Below the pieces are notes generated by a model. The model saw nothing but the letters and a program-made list of their open reading frames with translations, was not told the DNA's origin and made no database searches. Below, in pieces: positions 23,504 through 31,263 of a stretch of DNA of 38,082 nucleotides. This DNA is from Nocardia sienata NBRC 100364. GTDB taxonomy: Bacteria > Actinomycetota > Actinomycetes > Mycobacteriales > Mycobacteriaceae. The stretch lies in assembly GCF_001613205.1 (NCBI RefSeq), contig NZ_BDBX01000063.1, positions 1-38,082 of the forward strand, given 5' to 3'. Each line of letters begins with the position of its first letter. Position 1 is the stretch's first letter. The translations under genes and the position numbers were made by a program.

Positions 23504-23953
23504 ATGAAGCGAATGATGACGAAGGCCGCGGGCGTGTTGGCCGCCGCCGGACTGGTACCCCTGCTCCTGACCGCGACCGCCCACGCCGAAGCGGACACCG
23601 TCCACTTCGCCTCCGGAACCTTCAGCTGCGCCATCTACGGCGACGGAACGGTCGGCTGCGATATCGCGCAATCCACCCGCCTCCAATACGACTTCTTGCC
23701 GTTCCCGTTCCAGACGAACGAGATAGTCATCGACCGGTCGTGGCTGCCCGCGCATCCGACCTTCGACGGCGGCACGCCGTACACACTGCCCGGCGGAAAC
23801 CCGGAAATCGGGGACGTGAAAACCGGGGTGGGCACGTGGGGGCCCTACATCGAACACGCCGGCGCGCGTTGCGATGTCGGATTCCACGGCAGCTTCGGCT
23901 GCCAGTCCAAGGGACGCGGTTTCACCGTCTACAGCGGCACCATCTCGGCCTGA
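23504..23953 (+). CDS. Small secreted protein of unknown function
   Basis: This 149-residue product follows a GAGGAG site. A typical Sec signal peptide (MKRMMTKAAGVLAAAGLVPL, then LLTATAHA) ends near residue 28. The mature part has four Cys (SGTFSCAIYG, TVGCDIAQS, ARCDVGF, FGCQSKG) that could form two disulfides, and looks beta-rich. It resembles small exported proteins common in nocardiae and mycobacteria, without a named family. Exported out of the membrane; role unknown. Confidence 0.8.
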   Translation: MKRMMTKAAGVLAAAGLVPLLLTATAHAEADTVHFASGTFSCAIYGDGTVGCDIAQSTRLQYDFLPFPFQTNEIVIDRSWLPAHPTFDGGTPYTLPGGNPEIGDVKTGVGTWGPYIEHAGARCDVGFHGSFGCQSKGRGFTVYSGTISA

Positions 23954-24602
23954 CTCCTTCGCGGCGCAAACGCTTCTGCCTTCCCGACACGGGCAGGGCT
24001 ACGCAGATGCCGCGCGTCCTGCCGGTCGGCGCCGAGTTCGAACGGTCCCGACTCACTGCCGAACACGACCGGGTCGCCACGTTTGTGACCGACATGCAAG
24101 CGGGCGGGCCGGCGTGGCCCGATGTCCGGCCGATCACAGCCAGGTTCGACACACCCCGCCCGGCCACGCCGGCAGCCCACTCCTCTCGTCTGCTTTACAG
24201 CGTAATTGTCGAAACATATTGCTATGCAGCAGCTTTAGCTTTCCCGAGCCCGTCAGCGGTGGGAAGTGCGACCGTTGACACCTTGCCGCGCAAGATCGAG
24301 ACTCTGAGTGCTTCAGCTGTTCTGGAGCCCTGTCGGCCGACACGGTCAGTTCTGGATGAATCGAGGAACCGAGCCATGACGAGGGCGCTCACTGCACTCA
24401 CAGCAGCCGCCACCGGCTTTTCTCCTGCTTGATCAGGATCGGCACCCGTCGCGCGGGCACCGCTTTGCCGTCGCGCCCTGACGGTGCGGCGTGATTCCTA
24501 CTCGACCCATGGCGCGGGTATCGGTAGGGGCACCGCCTGATTCCTGAATATGTTCTGCCACAAATGTTTTGAGGACAACGCTGTCCGACGAAGGGAGCCA
24601 CC
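23954..24602. other. 649-bp stretch upstream of the biosynthetic operon; no firmly supported gene
   Basis: A frame from ATG 24007 to the stop at 24432 is open. Its first 55 codons have GC-rich third positions like a real gene (MPRVLPVGAEFERSRLTAEH), but bias then fades and no family is recognised, so it may be a decayed remnant. GCCGGCGTGGCC (24108-24119) and its exact reverse complement (24162-24173) flank 42 bases. From about 24190 the DNA becomes AT-richer and contains a possible promoter. Confidence 0.4.
24194..24222 (+). promoter_or_regulatory. Possible promoter upstream of the biosynthetic operon
   Basis: TTTACA (24194-24199), 17 bases and TATTGC (24217-24222), in an unusually AT-rich patch for this window. 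If used it would leave a leader of about 370-420 bases before the first genes. A weak prediction. Confidence 0.25.
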
Positions 24603-24650
24603 GTGCCAATCGAGCACCGGCCGCGAAGTAGGTCGAAGACGGGGTTATGA
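24603..24650 (+). CDS. 15-codon upstream ORF overlapping the SAM decarboxylase gene (possible leader peptide)
   Basis: A GTG five bases after AAGGGAG starts the frame MPIEHRPRSRSKTGL, whose TGA overlaps the ATG of the SAM decarboxylase-like gene (ATGA). The downstream ATG has only a weak site of its own, so its translation may depend on this frame. The peptide is basic (three Arg pairs or neighbours and a Lys). It could be a regulatory leader or, less likely, a very short peptide substrate. It may also be chance. Confidence 0.35.
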   Translation: MPIEHRPRSRSKTGL

Positions 24651-25081
24651 GCTCCATCAACGCGCAGTCGCGCAGTTACGGGCAGCATCTGATGCTCAGG
24701 CTGTGCAATATAGAACGGGTCGATTCGATCGATGATGCGACCCGTGTCGCCGATTTCCTGGTCGCCCTGGTGCACGCGGTGGGGATGCGGATTCTGGAAG
24801 GGCCGCATGCCGCGGCGGAAGGCGGAGACGACGATCACTACGGTTATTCGGCGGTGGTGATTCTCTACGAGTCGCACGCGGCCGTGCATACCTATCCGAA
24901 TCGCCGCGAACTCTTCCTCGATCTCTTTTCTTGCCGGGCTTTCGAGGCCCAACAGGTGTACGACACCTGCACGCGCTTTTTCGGCGGGTTCACCGTCAGC
25001 GAGTACACGGTGCTCGATCGCGGCGTGCACTGGACGGCGCCGGCGGCGGAGCGCCTGTCCGACTGGATGGAGAGCCGCTGA
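24647..25081 (+). CDS. S-adenosylmethionine decarboxylase-like pyruvoyl enzyme (SpeD/SpeH type)
   Basis: The 144-residue product contains ESHAAVHTYPNRRELFLDLF then SC. E75-S76 is the self-cleavage site that turns Ser into the pyruvoyl cofactor; H81 and C96 match the processing His and catalytic Cys (Thermotoga S63, H68, C83) with identical spacing. It should decarboxylate SAM to the aminopropyl donor dcSAM in the cytosol. No spermidine synthase accompanies it; instead it heads an operon with a radical SAM enzyme, ATP-grasp ligases and an exporter, so dcSAM is probably used as a building block there. Polyamine synthesis is the alternative. Confidence 0.88.
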   Translation: MSSINAQSRSYGQHLMLRLCNIERVDSIDDATRVADFLVALVHAVGMRILEGPHAAAEGGDDDHYGYSAVVILYESHAAVHTYPNRRELFLDLFSCRAFEAQQVYDTCTRFFGGFTVSEYTVLDRGVHWTAPAAERLSDWMESR

Positions 25082-25119
25082 ACGCGGCTACAACAGAACT
25101 CGTTCGAAGGTATAGCACG

Positions 25120-26214
25120 ATGCAAAATCAGGTCACCGACTATCGATTCACATCCCACGGTCCCGACGCCTCGACCACCCCGGTGAAGACCGGCCGTGTC
25201 CGTACGTACAAGGGCGCGTACATCTCCGTCACCTCACTGTGCAACACCGATGTCTGCACGTACTGCTATGCGCGTGATCAGAAGACCGAATCGCACACCA
25301 TGTCCATCGAGCTGTTCCGCGAGATCCTCGACCGGCTCCAGGAGGTATCCGACTTCCCCGAGGTGTATCTGGTCGGCGGGGAGCCGACCGTGCTTTCGCA
25401 GCTCGATCAGTACCTGGCCGAGATCGAACGCCGGAACTGGACCACCACGATCTACACCAACGGCGGTTTCAACGCCAAACGCCGCGACATGATGCTGGCC
25501 AGCCCCGCCGTGCGCAGAATCGTCTTCCATTACGACGAGCTGCTCTTCGAGAAGTTCAAATGGCTGCGCCCGCGCTGGGAGGACAACCTGCGGGCGATGG
25601 GCACCACCTGCGAGACCTCCATCAACGGGGTGATCGACGGGCCCGACTTCCCGCTCGTCGAACTCGTCGATCTGGCGGCCGACCACGGCGCGGCGCTGAC
25701 CTGGATCTTCGCCACGCCGACCTCCGGCGGCACCCCGTTCCTCGGACTGGGGCAGATGCGGGAGTTGGGCCCGGTCGTGCAGCGGATGCTGCTGCACGCC
25801 CTGGAACGCGGCGTCAAGACCTCGCCGGACCTGCCGATCCCCCTGTGCATCTTCGAGCCGGACTTCTTGCAGGAGCACGGCGAGCGATTCGCGTTGATCC
25901 GCCGCTGCCAGCCGTTCGCCTATTTCCACGTGGACGGCCGGGTCAGCTACTGCACCGCGATGCCGCTCTACACCGCGCCGCGGCCGGCCGACGCCGAGGA
26001 GCTGGCACAGACCATCGAGCGGCATCGCGAACACGACCGGCAGCTCAAACAGCAGCCGTCCTTCCCCGAATGCGTCACCTGTGAAGCGCATATCAAGCAG
26101 GTCTGCCAGGGCGGCTGCATGACCTACAAGGTCTACGGGAAAGAGTCTGCCCCCAAGGACAATCGCGTATTCGTCGACCTCTCCGTACGGCCGTCGCTGA
26201 ATCGGGACGCTTAG
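25120..26214 (+). CDS. Radical SAM enzyme with SPASM-type C-terminal cluster domain and unusual CX4CX2C motif
   Basis: The 364-residue product starts at the ATG 9 bases after GAAGG. The radical SAM cluster Cys are C41, C46 and C49 (SLCNTDVCTYCYARD), i.e. CX4CX2C rather than CX3CX2C. GGEP (86-89) is the SAM-amine motif. The C-terminal part has C263, C278 (GRVSYC), C318, C321, C329 and C333 (CVTCEAHIKQVCQGGC), a SPASM-like set for auxiliary 4Fe-4S clusters, with a CX7C gap where CX5C is usual and no last Cys. SPASM enzymes usually modify peptides, some modify small molecules. Its partners here do not include a recognisable precursor peptide. Confidence 0.9.
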   Translation: MQNQVTDYRFTSHGPDASTTPVKTGRVRTYKGAYISVTSLCNTDVCTYCYARDQKTESHTMSIELFREILDRLQEVSDFPEVYLVGGEPTVLSQLDQYLAEIERRNWTTTIYTNGGFNAKRRDMMLASPAVRRIVFHYDELLFEKFKWLRPRWEDNLRAMGTTCETSINGVIDGPDFPLVELVDLAADHGAALTWIFATPTSGGTPFLGLGQMRELGPVVQRMLLHALERGVKTSPDLPIPLCIFEPDFLQEHGERFALIRRCQPFAYFHVDGRVSYCTAMPLYTAPRPADAEELAQTIERHREHDRQLKQQPSFPECVTCEAHIKQVCQGGCMTYKVYGKESAPKDNRVFVDLSVRPSLNRDA

Positions 26215-26223
26215 GAGCACGAG

Positions 26224-27336
26224 ATGAGCACTGCGCGGAACACGATGACATCATTCGCGTTCGGTGATGTGGTCCGGAGCTCGCTGGCGGCCGCGCCGGC
26301 ACCCAGTAATTACACCGAAGACTGCTTCGTGACCTCCGAGCTCGGTTACAGCGACGTCATCGCCAAATGCAGACCGGCCCCGGCCGAGACGACCACCGGA
26401 GCCTTCGTCGGCGTGGGACCGTGCCAGAACCTGACCTACGTGGGCGCGCTCCGGCCCCGGCTCGCACTCATCTGCGACAGCCGGCCGGACAACCTGCTGG
26501 AGCACCTGATATTCAAGATGCTCGTCGAGCGAGCGGCCGACCCCCTCGACTATCTGCTGCTGCTGTTCTCCCGCACCTGTCCGCAGCGGCCGCCCGCCGC
26601 GGAACTGCGCACACCGCGGGACCTGGTCGACGCGTTCGAGAACGCAGTGATCTCCCCCGCGCTCTACGACGAGAACCTGGCCCTGCTGCGTTCGACCGCG
26701 GCCCGGCGCTGGGGCCTGCAACCGGCGCACACCGATCGGATCGACTACCTGTACGGCGAGTTCTTCCGGCGGCAGCTCGACATCTTCGTATTCGGCGAGA
26801 AGAGCGATATCGGCGAGGAATGCCCGACGATGCGCGACATCCTTCTCGCGACCACCTCCACCGGATGGAATTTCCATTTCCTGACCGACCCGTCCAGGTT
26901 CGACTACGTGCGGCAGATGCACCTGCGCGACCGCATCATTCCGGTGCTGGGGAACCTGTGCGAACCGGACAGCATTTCGTTGCTCAACGACCTGCTCGAG
27001 CATTTCGGCGAAACGGCGGACACGGTCTACCTGTCCAATATCGAGGATCACATCCTGAGCCGGTATGTGCTGTGGCCCGACGGCTCGGTCACCGATCCCA
27101 ACCCCGATGCGCTCATCACCGACGAGTACCGCCCCGGCTACGCACGCCTGGTGGACGCGCTCGCGGCACTCCGGACGAATCCGGAGGCAATACTCATCCG
27201 GTTCTTCCATCCGGGGCGCTCCAGGAGCCGGCACGTCGGAGTGCTGCCGTATCTGGATTCGACCGTCTGCCGCTTGAAAACCTTCTTCGCCTCCTGGCGG
27301 GCGGGACCTGTCTCGCTCTTCGACACCTACCTGTAG
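26224..27336 (+). CDS. Rossmann-like protein resembling the LIC_10091 family
   Basis: The 370-residue product starts at the ATG after TAGGAG. The N-terminal region NYTEDCFVTSELGYSDVI, then GAFVGVGPCQNLTYVGAL (glycine loop, residues 59-76) and RPRLALICDSRPDNLLEHLI (Asp85 at the end of a strand), looks like the nucleotide-binding half of a class I SAM-dependent transferase. From memory, proteins named LIC_10091 family share GVGP-QN-TY and the R-x-x-N-L-x-H-L segment. No reaction is known. In this operon it may transfer a methyl or aminopropyl group; that is inference. Confidence 0.7.
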   Translation: MSTARNTMTSFAFGDVVRSSLAAAPAPSNYTEDCFVTSELGYSDVIAKCRPAPAETTTGAFVGVGPCQNLTYVGALRPRLALICDSRPDNLLEHLIFKMLVERAADPLDYLLLLFSRTCPQRPPAAELRTPRDLVDAFENAVISPALYDENLALLRSTAARRWGLQPAHTDRIDYLYGEFFRRQLDIFVFGEKSDIGEECPTMRDILLATTSTGWNFHFLTDPSRFDYVRQMHLRDRIIPVLGNLCEPDSISLLNDLLEHFGETADTVYLSNIEDHILSRYVLWPDGSVTDPNPDALITDEYRPGYARLVDALAALRTNPEAILIRFFHPGRSRSRHVGVLPYLDSTVCRLKTFFASWRAGPVSLFDTYL

Positions 27337-27365
27337 CGACTACGAGTAGAACGGAACTATTCGTC

Positions 27366-28625
27366 GTGGGGGAACACGTCCTTGTCATCGAGCCCTTGAG
27401 CGCCGGCGCCCGGCTCCCCGCGGCGGCGCATACGCTGGGCGCCGAGGTGACCGCCATGGCGCTCGACCGGGGCGCGGTCCGGCTCGATGAGGAGTGCCGC
27501 TCTCATATCGACCGGCTGATCCAGCTCAACGTCAGCGACGAGGCGGCGGTGCTGGGCGCGGTCGAACGCTTGCACGCGGCCCGGCCCATCACCGCCGTCA
27601 TCCCCGGGTTCGAATTGTTCGTCCCGCTGGCGCATCGCCTCGCCACCCGGCTCGGCCTGCGTGCCAACGATTCGTCCCTCGTCGACGCCACCCGCCACAA
27701 AGACCTGATGATGGACCGCGCCCGGGCCGCCGGCCTGCGGGTACCCCACACCCACCTGGTCCGCGACCGGAGGCAGGCTTTGGCGGCCGCCGCCGAGATC
27801 GGCTACCCGGCGGTGGTGAAGGCCCCGGACAACACGGCCAGCAGCGACGTCTACAAAGTGCACGACGAGGCGGCGCTGCTGGACAGGTGCGGCAGGATCT
27901 GGCGGCGCCCACCGGACGAGGACTGGGATTTCCCGCTCGCATCCGCGGCCCTGATACAGGAGTTCGTGGCCGGGCCGGAGCTGAGTGTGGAGACAGTGAG
28001 TTTCGGCAGCGGACCCGCCCTGGTCAACATCACCGACAAGCTGGTGACCGATGGTCCGCACTTCGTCGAGCTCGGGCACTGCGTGCCGAGTTCGCTGCCC
28101 GAGCCGGCACTGGAGGCGGTCGGCTCGTTCGCGGCCGCCGTGCACGAGGCGTTCGGGATCAGAGTGGGTGCCGCCCACATGGAACTGCGAGTGCGCTCGA
28201 ACGGCGAACCCGTGCTGATCGAAGTAGCCGCCCGGCTCGCCGGCGACCGCATCATCGACCTCGTCGAGGCGGCCACCGGAGTCGACATGTACCGGGAAAC
28301 GGTGCGCGCCTTCCTGGGTGCCACCGCGCCGGAGCGGCCGCTGCGCTATCGGGGGGCCGCGTGCGTGCGGTTCGTCACCGCGCCGGGAGCGGGATCGTTC
28401 CGGGTCGATACCGCCGCGGCCCGTTCCCTGCCCGGCGTGCACGACCTGCGCGTGCCCGACACCGTCGACGCATCGGGAGCGTTGCGCGACTACCGGGACC
28501 GGCACGGAAACCTGGTCGTGCGCGCCGGCACAGCGGCCGAGGCGCGCCGCCGGGCGGGCCGGGCACTGCGCCTGATCGCCTTCACACCCTCGGACACGGA
28601 AGCCATGACCCGGGAAGCAACATGA
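27366..28625 (+). CDS. ATP-grasp ligase (first of a tandem pair)
   Basis: The 419-residue product is taken from GTG 27366, the only start codon near the first strand (EHVLVIEPLSAGARLPAA); the long frame upstream is a shadow. ATP-grasp signatures are the ATP Lys in IGYPAVVKAPDNTASS, the adenine-binding ALIQEFVAGPELSVE, and the metal site HMELRVRSNGEPVLIEVAAR followed by LAGDRI, with Asn of the usual E-x-N-x-R replaced by Ala. Such enzymes activate a carboxylate as acyl phosphate and join it to an amine. The stop overlaps the next gene (ATGA). Substrates unknown. Confidence 0.85.
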   Translation: MGEHVLVIEPLSAGARLPAAAHTLGAEVTAMALDRGAVRLDEECRSHIDRLIQLNVSDEAAVLGAVERLHAARPITAVIPGFELFVPLAHRLATRLGLRANDSSLVDATRHKDLMMDRARAAGLRVPHTHLVRDRRQALAAAAEIGYPAVVKAPDNTASSDVYKVHDEAALLDRCGRIWRRPPDEDWDFPLASAALIQEFVAGPELSVETVSFGSGPALVNITDKLVTDGPHFVELGHCVPSSLPEPALEAVGSFAAAVHEAFGIRVGAAHMELRVRSNGEPVLIEVAARLAGDRIIDLVEAATGVDMYRETVRAFLGATAPERPLRYRGAACVRFVTAPGAGSFRVDTAAARSLPGVHDLRVPDTVDASGALRDYRDRHGNLVVRAGTAAEARRRAGRALRLIAFTPSDTEAMTREAT

Positions 28626-29968
28626 TCGAAACGAAAACGCCCGCGATCGTCGTCTTCGGGCTCAACCTCTCCGACGGACTACAGACATTCGTCCAGGCCG
28701 GTCACGATTTCGGTGTCGAGGTGGTCTTGATCCACGAGCCGTTCGGTGGCGACTCCCCCTCGGCCGGCGGGCTCGCCGAGTTGTACCGGCGACGGCTGGC
28801 CATGGTGGACAGAGCCGTCGAGGTCGCCGCGCTCGACGCGACCCAGGCCGTAGGCGCGGTGCAGGCACTCGCCCAGCGCTATGAGATCCAGGGTGTGTAC
28901 GCGGGCGGAGAGAAATACGTCGAGGTCACGGCCGGTGTAGCGGCGGTATACGACCTGCCGGGTCCCGGGCTGCGGGCCGCCTCGGTCTCGCGTAACAAGC
29001 TGATGCAGCGGGTGCTCTGCCGGCGGGGCGGGCTGCCGGTTCCCGCGTTCGCCCTGGTCGAATCCGCCGAGCAGGCGCGCGATTTCATGGTCGGCCGGGG
29101 GCCGGTCGTCGCCAAACCGTGTACGCACTGGGGCAGCGCTGGGGTCCGCCGGCTGGACAGCACCGCCGATCTGGACCGCTACCTGCTCGACCACGCGGCC
29201 GAGCAGAATGGCTGCGCGCTGCTGCTGGAGGAGTATCTGGCCGGACGCGAGGTCAGTGTGGAATGTCTGGTGCGCGACGGCACGGCGATCGTCACCAGCA
29301 TCACCCACAAGGGCAAGGGTGCCGAACCGTACTTCGTCGAGACGCTGCAGGTCGTACCGGCCGAGCTCACCGACCACCAACGCACCGCCTACCGGGAACT
29401 GGCGTGGCGCATCGTCGAGCTGACCGGGATGCAGACCGGGATCCTTCATCTGGAGGCGATCGAAGAGGCGGAGACCTCTCGCGTGTACCCGGTCGAATGG
29501 GCGGTACGGGAACCCGGGCACGCCGTTATGGATCTCATCAACTGGCGTTTCGAGGAGCGCGCGACACCTTATCTCGTCGGAACGCATCTCGGCCGCGCCA
29601 CGCTACCACCGCCCGTGGAGAACTCGGAACGGATCGCTGTCACGGTATTCATCGAACTTCCGCCCGGCGTGATCGTGGAGGTACGGCAGGACCGCGATCC
29701 GGAGACGATTCCCGGCGTGGTCGAGTTCGACTTCTTCGCGGCGGAGGGCGAACGCGTCACCGTCGCCCGCGACAACTGGAGCACCGCGGGCGGCTACAGC
29801 GTCTTCGCCCACGACCTGGCCGACCTGCGCCGGATCCTGGACGAGCTCGACGAGGCGTTCGCCGTCTCGATCCGTGGTGAAGACGGCCGGCAGCAGTGGA
29901 TACGGGTATCGCACCAGGTACGCGCGGAAGTCCTCGACGAGCGCAGCCGGACGGTCGGGCGGAGATGA
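28622..29968 (+). CDS. ATP-grasp ligase (second of a tandem pair)
   Basis: The 448-residue product has an N-terminal Rossmann-like region (AIVVFGLNLSDGLQTFVQAG), the ATP Lys in GPVVAKPCTHWGSAGVRRL, the adenine loop LLLEEYLAGREVSVECLV, and the metal site GILHLEAIEE with VEWAVREPGH (E and R kept). A C-terminal domain of about 120 residues follows. It differs strongly from the first ligase, so the two probably form different amide or peptide bonds in one pathway. It overlaps both neighbours by ATGA, implying coupled synthesis. Confidence 0.87.
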   Translation: MIETKTPAIVVFGLNLSDGLQTFVQAGHDFGVEVVLIHEPFGGDSPSAGGLAELYRRRLAMVDRAVEVAALDATQAVGAVQALAQRYEIQGVYAGGEKYVEVTAGVAAVYDLPGPGLRAASVSRNKLMQRVLCRRGGLPVPAFALVESAEQARDFMVGRGPVVAKPCTHWGSAGVRRLDSTADLDRYLLDHAAEQNGCALLLEEYLAGREVSVECLVRDGTAIVTSITHKGKGAEPYFVETLQVVPAELTDHQRTAYRELAWRIVELTGMQTGILHLEAIEEAETSRVYPVEWAVREPGHAVMDLINWRFEERATPYLVGTHLGRATLPPPVENSERIAVTVFIELPPGVIVEVRQDRDPETIPGVVEFDFFAAEGERVTVARDNWSTAGGYSVFAHDLADLRRILDELDEAFAVSIRGEDGRQQWIRVSHQVRAEVLDERSRTVGRR

Positions 29969-31236
29969 CCGGGCGGCCGGCATCGCTGCGCGGGCTGTCC
30001 CGATCGGTGTGGGTGCTGCTCGCGGTCACGGCCCTGACGGTCACCGCCGACTTCATGGTCATCCCTTACTATTCGGTCCACTTCACCCGGACGCTCCACT
30101 TGGACGTGGCCTTCGCGGCCGCCGTCATGACCGCGTTCGTGCTCACCTCCCGGGGCGCGCAATTCCTCGGCGGATATCTCACCGACCGCTTCCAGCCGGA
30201 GCGGATCATCACCGCCGGGTTCCTCGGCATGGTGGGCGGGTTCCTGATCCTGTCGGTGGCGGGCTCGGCCGCGCCGGTGCTCGCCGCGATGCTCCTGCTG
30301 GGTCTGGGGGACGGCTGCCTGGTGATCGCCATGCGGTACAAGCTGATCGCCAACGCCGATCCCGGCCTGCGCCCACGGCTGTTCGCCCTCAGCTCGGTCT
30401 GCTTCAACGCGGGATCGGTCGCCGGTCCGCTGATCGGGGCGCTGCTCCTGGGCCTGTCGTATCAGCTCACCTTCGCCACCGTCGCGGCGGTTTTCCTCGC
30501 CACCTACGCGGCACAACGGCTGCTGACCGCTGCCTCGGCGCCGGGGACCGCCACCCAGCCGATCGATTTCCGCACCGAGTTGCGCAGGCTGGCCCGGCAC
30601 CGCGAACTACGCCGGGCCGTCACCCTCATCACCGGCTTCTGGGTGCTGTTCTCCCAGTTCCAGTTCTCCATGCCGTTGATCGTCGCGGCCCAGCGCCCGG
30701 ACGACGGGCAGGCGGTGATCGGCACGCTCTACCTCCTCAACGGAGTGCTGATCATCCTGTTCAACCTGCCGCTCACCCGCGCATTGGAGAAACGGCCGCC
30801 GCTGCGAGTCATGGTGGCCGGCTTCGTCGTCGTACAGGCGAGCTTTCTCGCGCTGGCCGTTGTGCAGCAATCCCGGTTCCCCCTGTTGCTCACCTACGCG
30901 GCGGTCGCGGTCTTCACCCTGGGCGAGATCATGTTCAACACGTTCTCCAACGCTCATATGGCCGCGATCGCACCCGAGGGCCGGCTGGCCACCTACATCG
31001 GCATCCTCGGCCTGGTCACCGGAGTCGGCGCCGCCATCGGCAACCTCGCGTCCGGGTTCCTGATCGAACCGCTGCTGGCCGCCCACCACGTGCATCTGGT
31101 ATGGGCGATCTTCGTCGCGGTGTCCATACCGTTCCTGGCCGCCGCGGCCGCACGGCGCCGGCCGCGCCTGCGGCATTCCGGCGATACACCACAGCCGAAC
31201 GAGCAAGCGCTGTCGCAAGCAGCGACCGAGAAGTAG
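29965..31236 (+). CDS. MFS transporter, probable product exporter
   Basis: The 423-residue product starts at the ATG overlapping the ligase stop. About 12 membrane helices are predicted; helix 1-2 reads VWVLLAVTALTVTADFMVIP, followed by AFVLTSRGAQFLGGYLTDRF with the motif-A G-x-L-x-D-R-F loop. It resembles small drug-export MFS proteins. Sitting inside the biosynthetic operon, it is likely to export the product or protect the cell from it. Confidence 0.9.
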   Translation: MTGRPASLRGLSRSVWVLLAVTALTVTADFMVIPYYSVHFTRTLHLDVAFAAAVMTAFVLTSRGAQFLGGYLTDRFQPERIITAGFLGMVGGFLILSVAGSAAPVLAAMLLLGLGDGCLVIAMRYKLIANADPGLRPRLFALSSVCFNAGSVAGPLIGALLLGLSYQLTFATVAAVFLATYAAQRLLTAASAPGTATQPIDFRTELRRLARHRELRRAVTLITGFWVLFSQFQFSMPLIVAAQRPDDGQAVIGTLYLLNGVLIILFNLPLTRALEKRPPLRVMVAGFVVVQASFLALAVVQQSRFPLLLTYAAVAVFTLGEIMFNTFSNAHMAAIAPEGRLATYIGILGLVTGVGAAIGNLASGFLIEPLLAAHHVHLVWAIFVAVSIPFLAAAAARRRPRLRHSGDTPQPNEQALSQAATEK

Positions 31237-31263
31237 ATATCCGAGTATGGGAGACCGAGACGG

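Noticed and set aside
24550..24735. 61-codon frame beginning MFCHKCFEDN before the SAM decarboxylase gene
   Set aside because: It runs into the decarboxylase gene out of frame and lacks a ribosome binding site.
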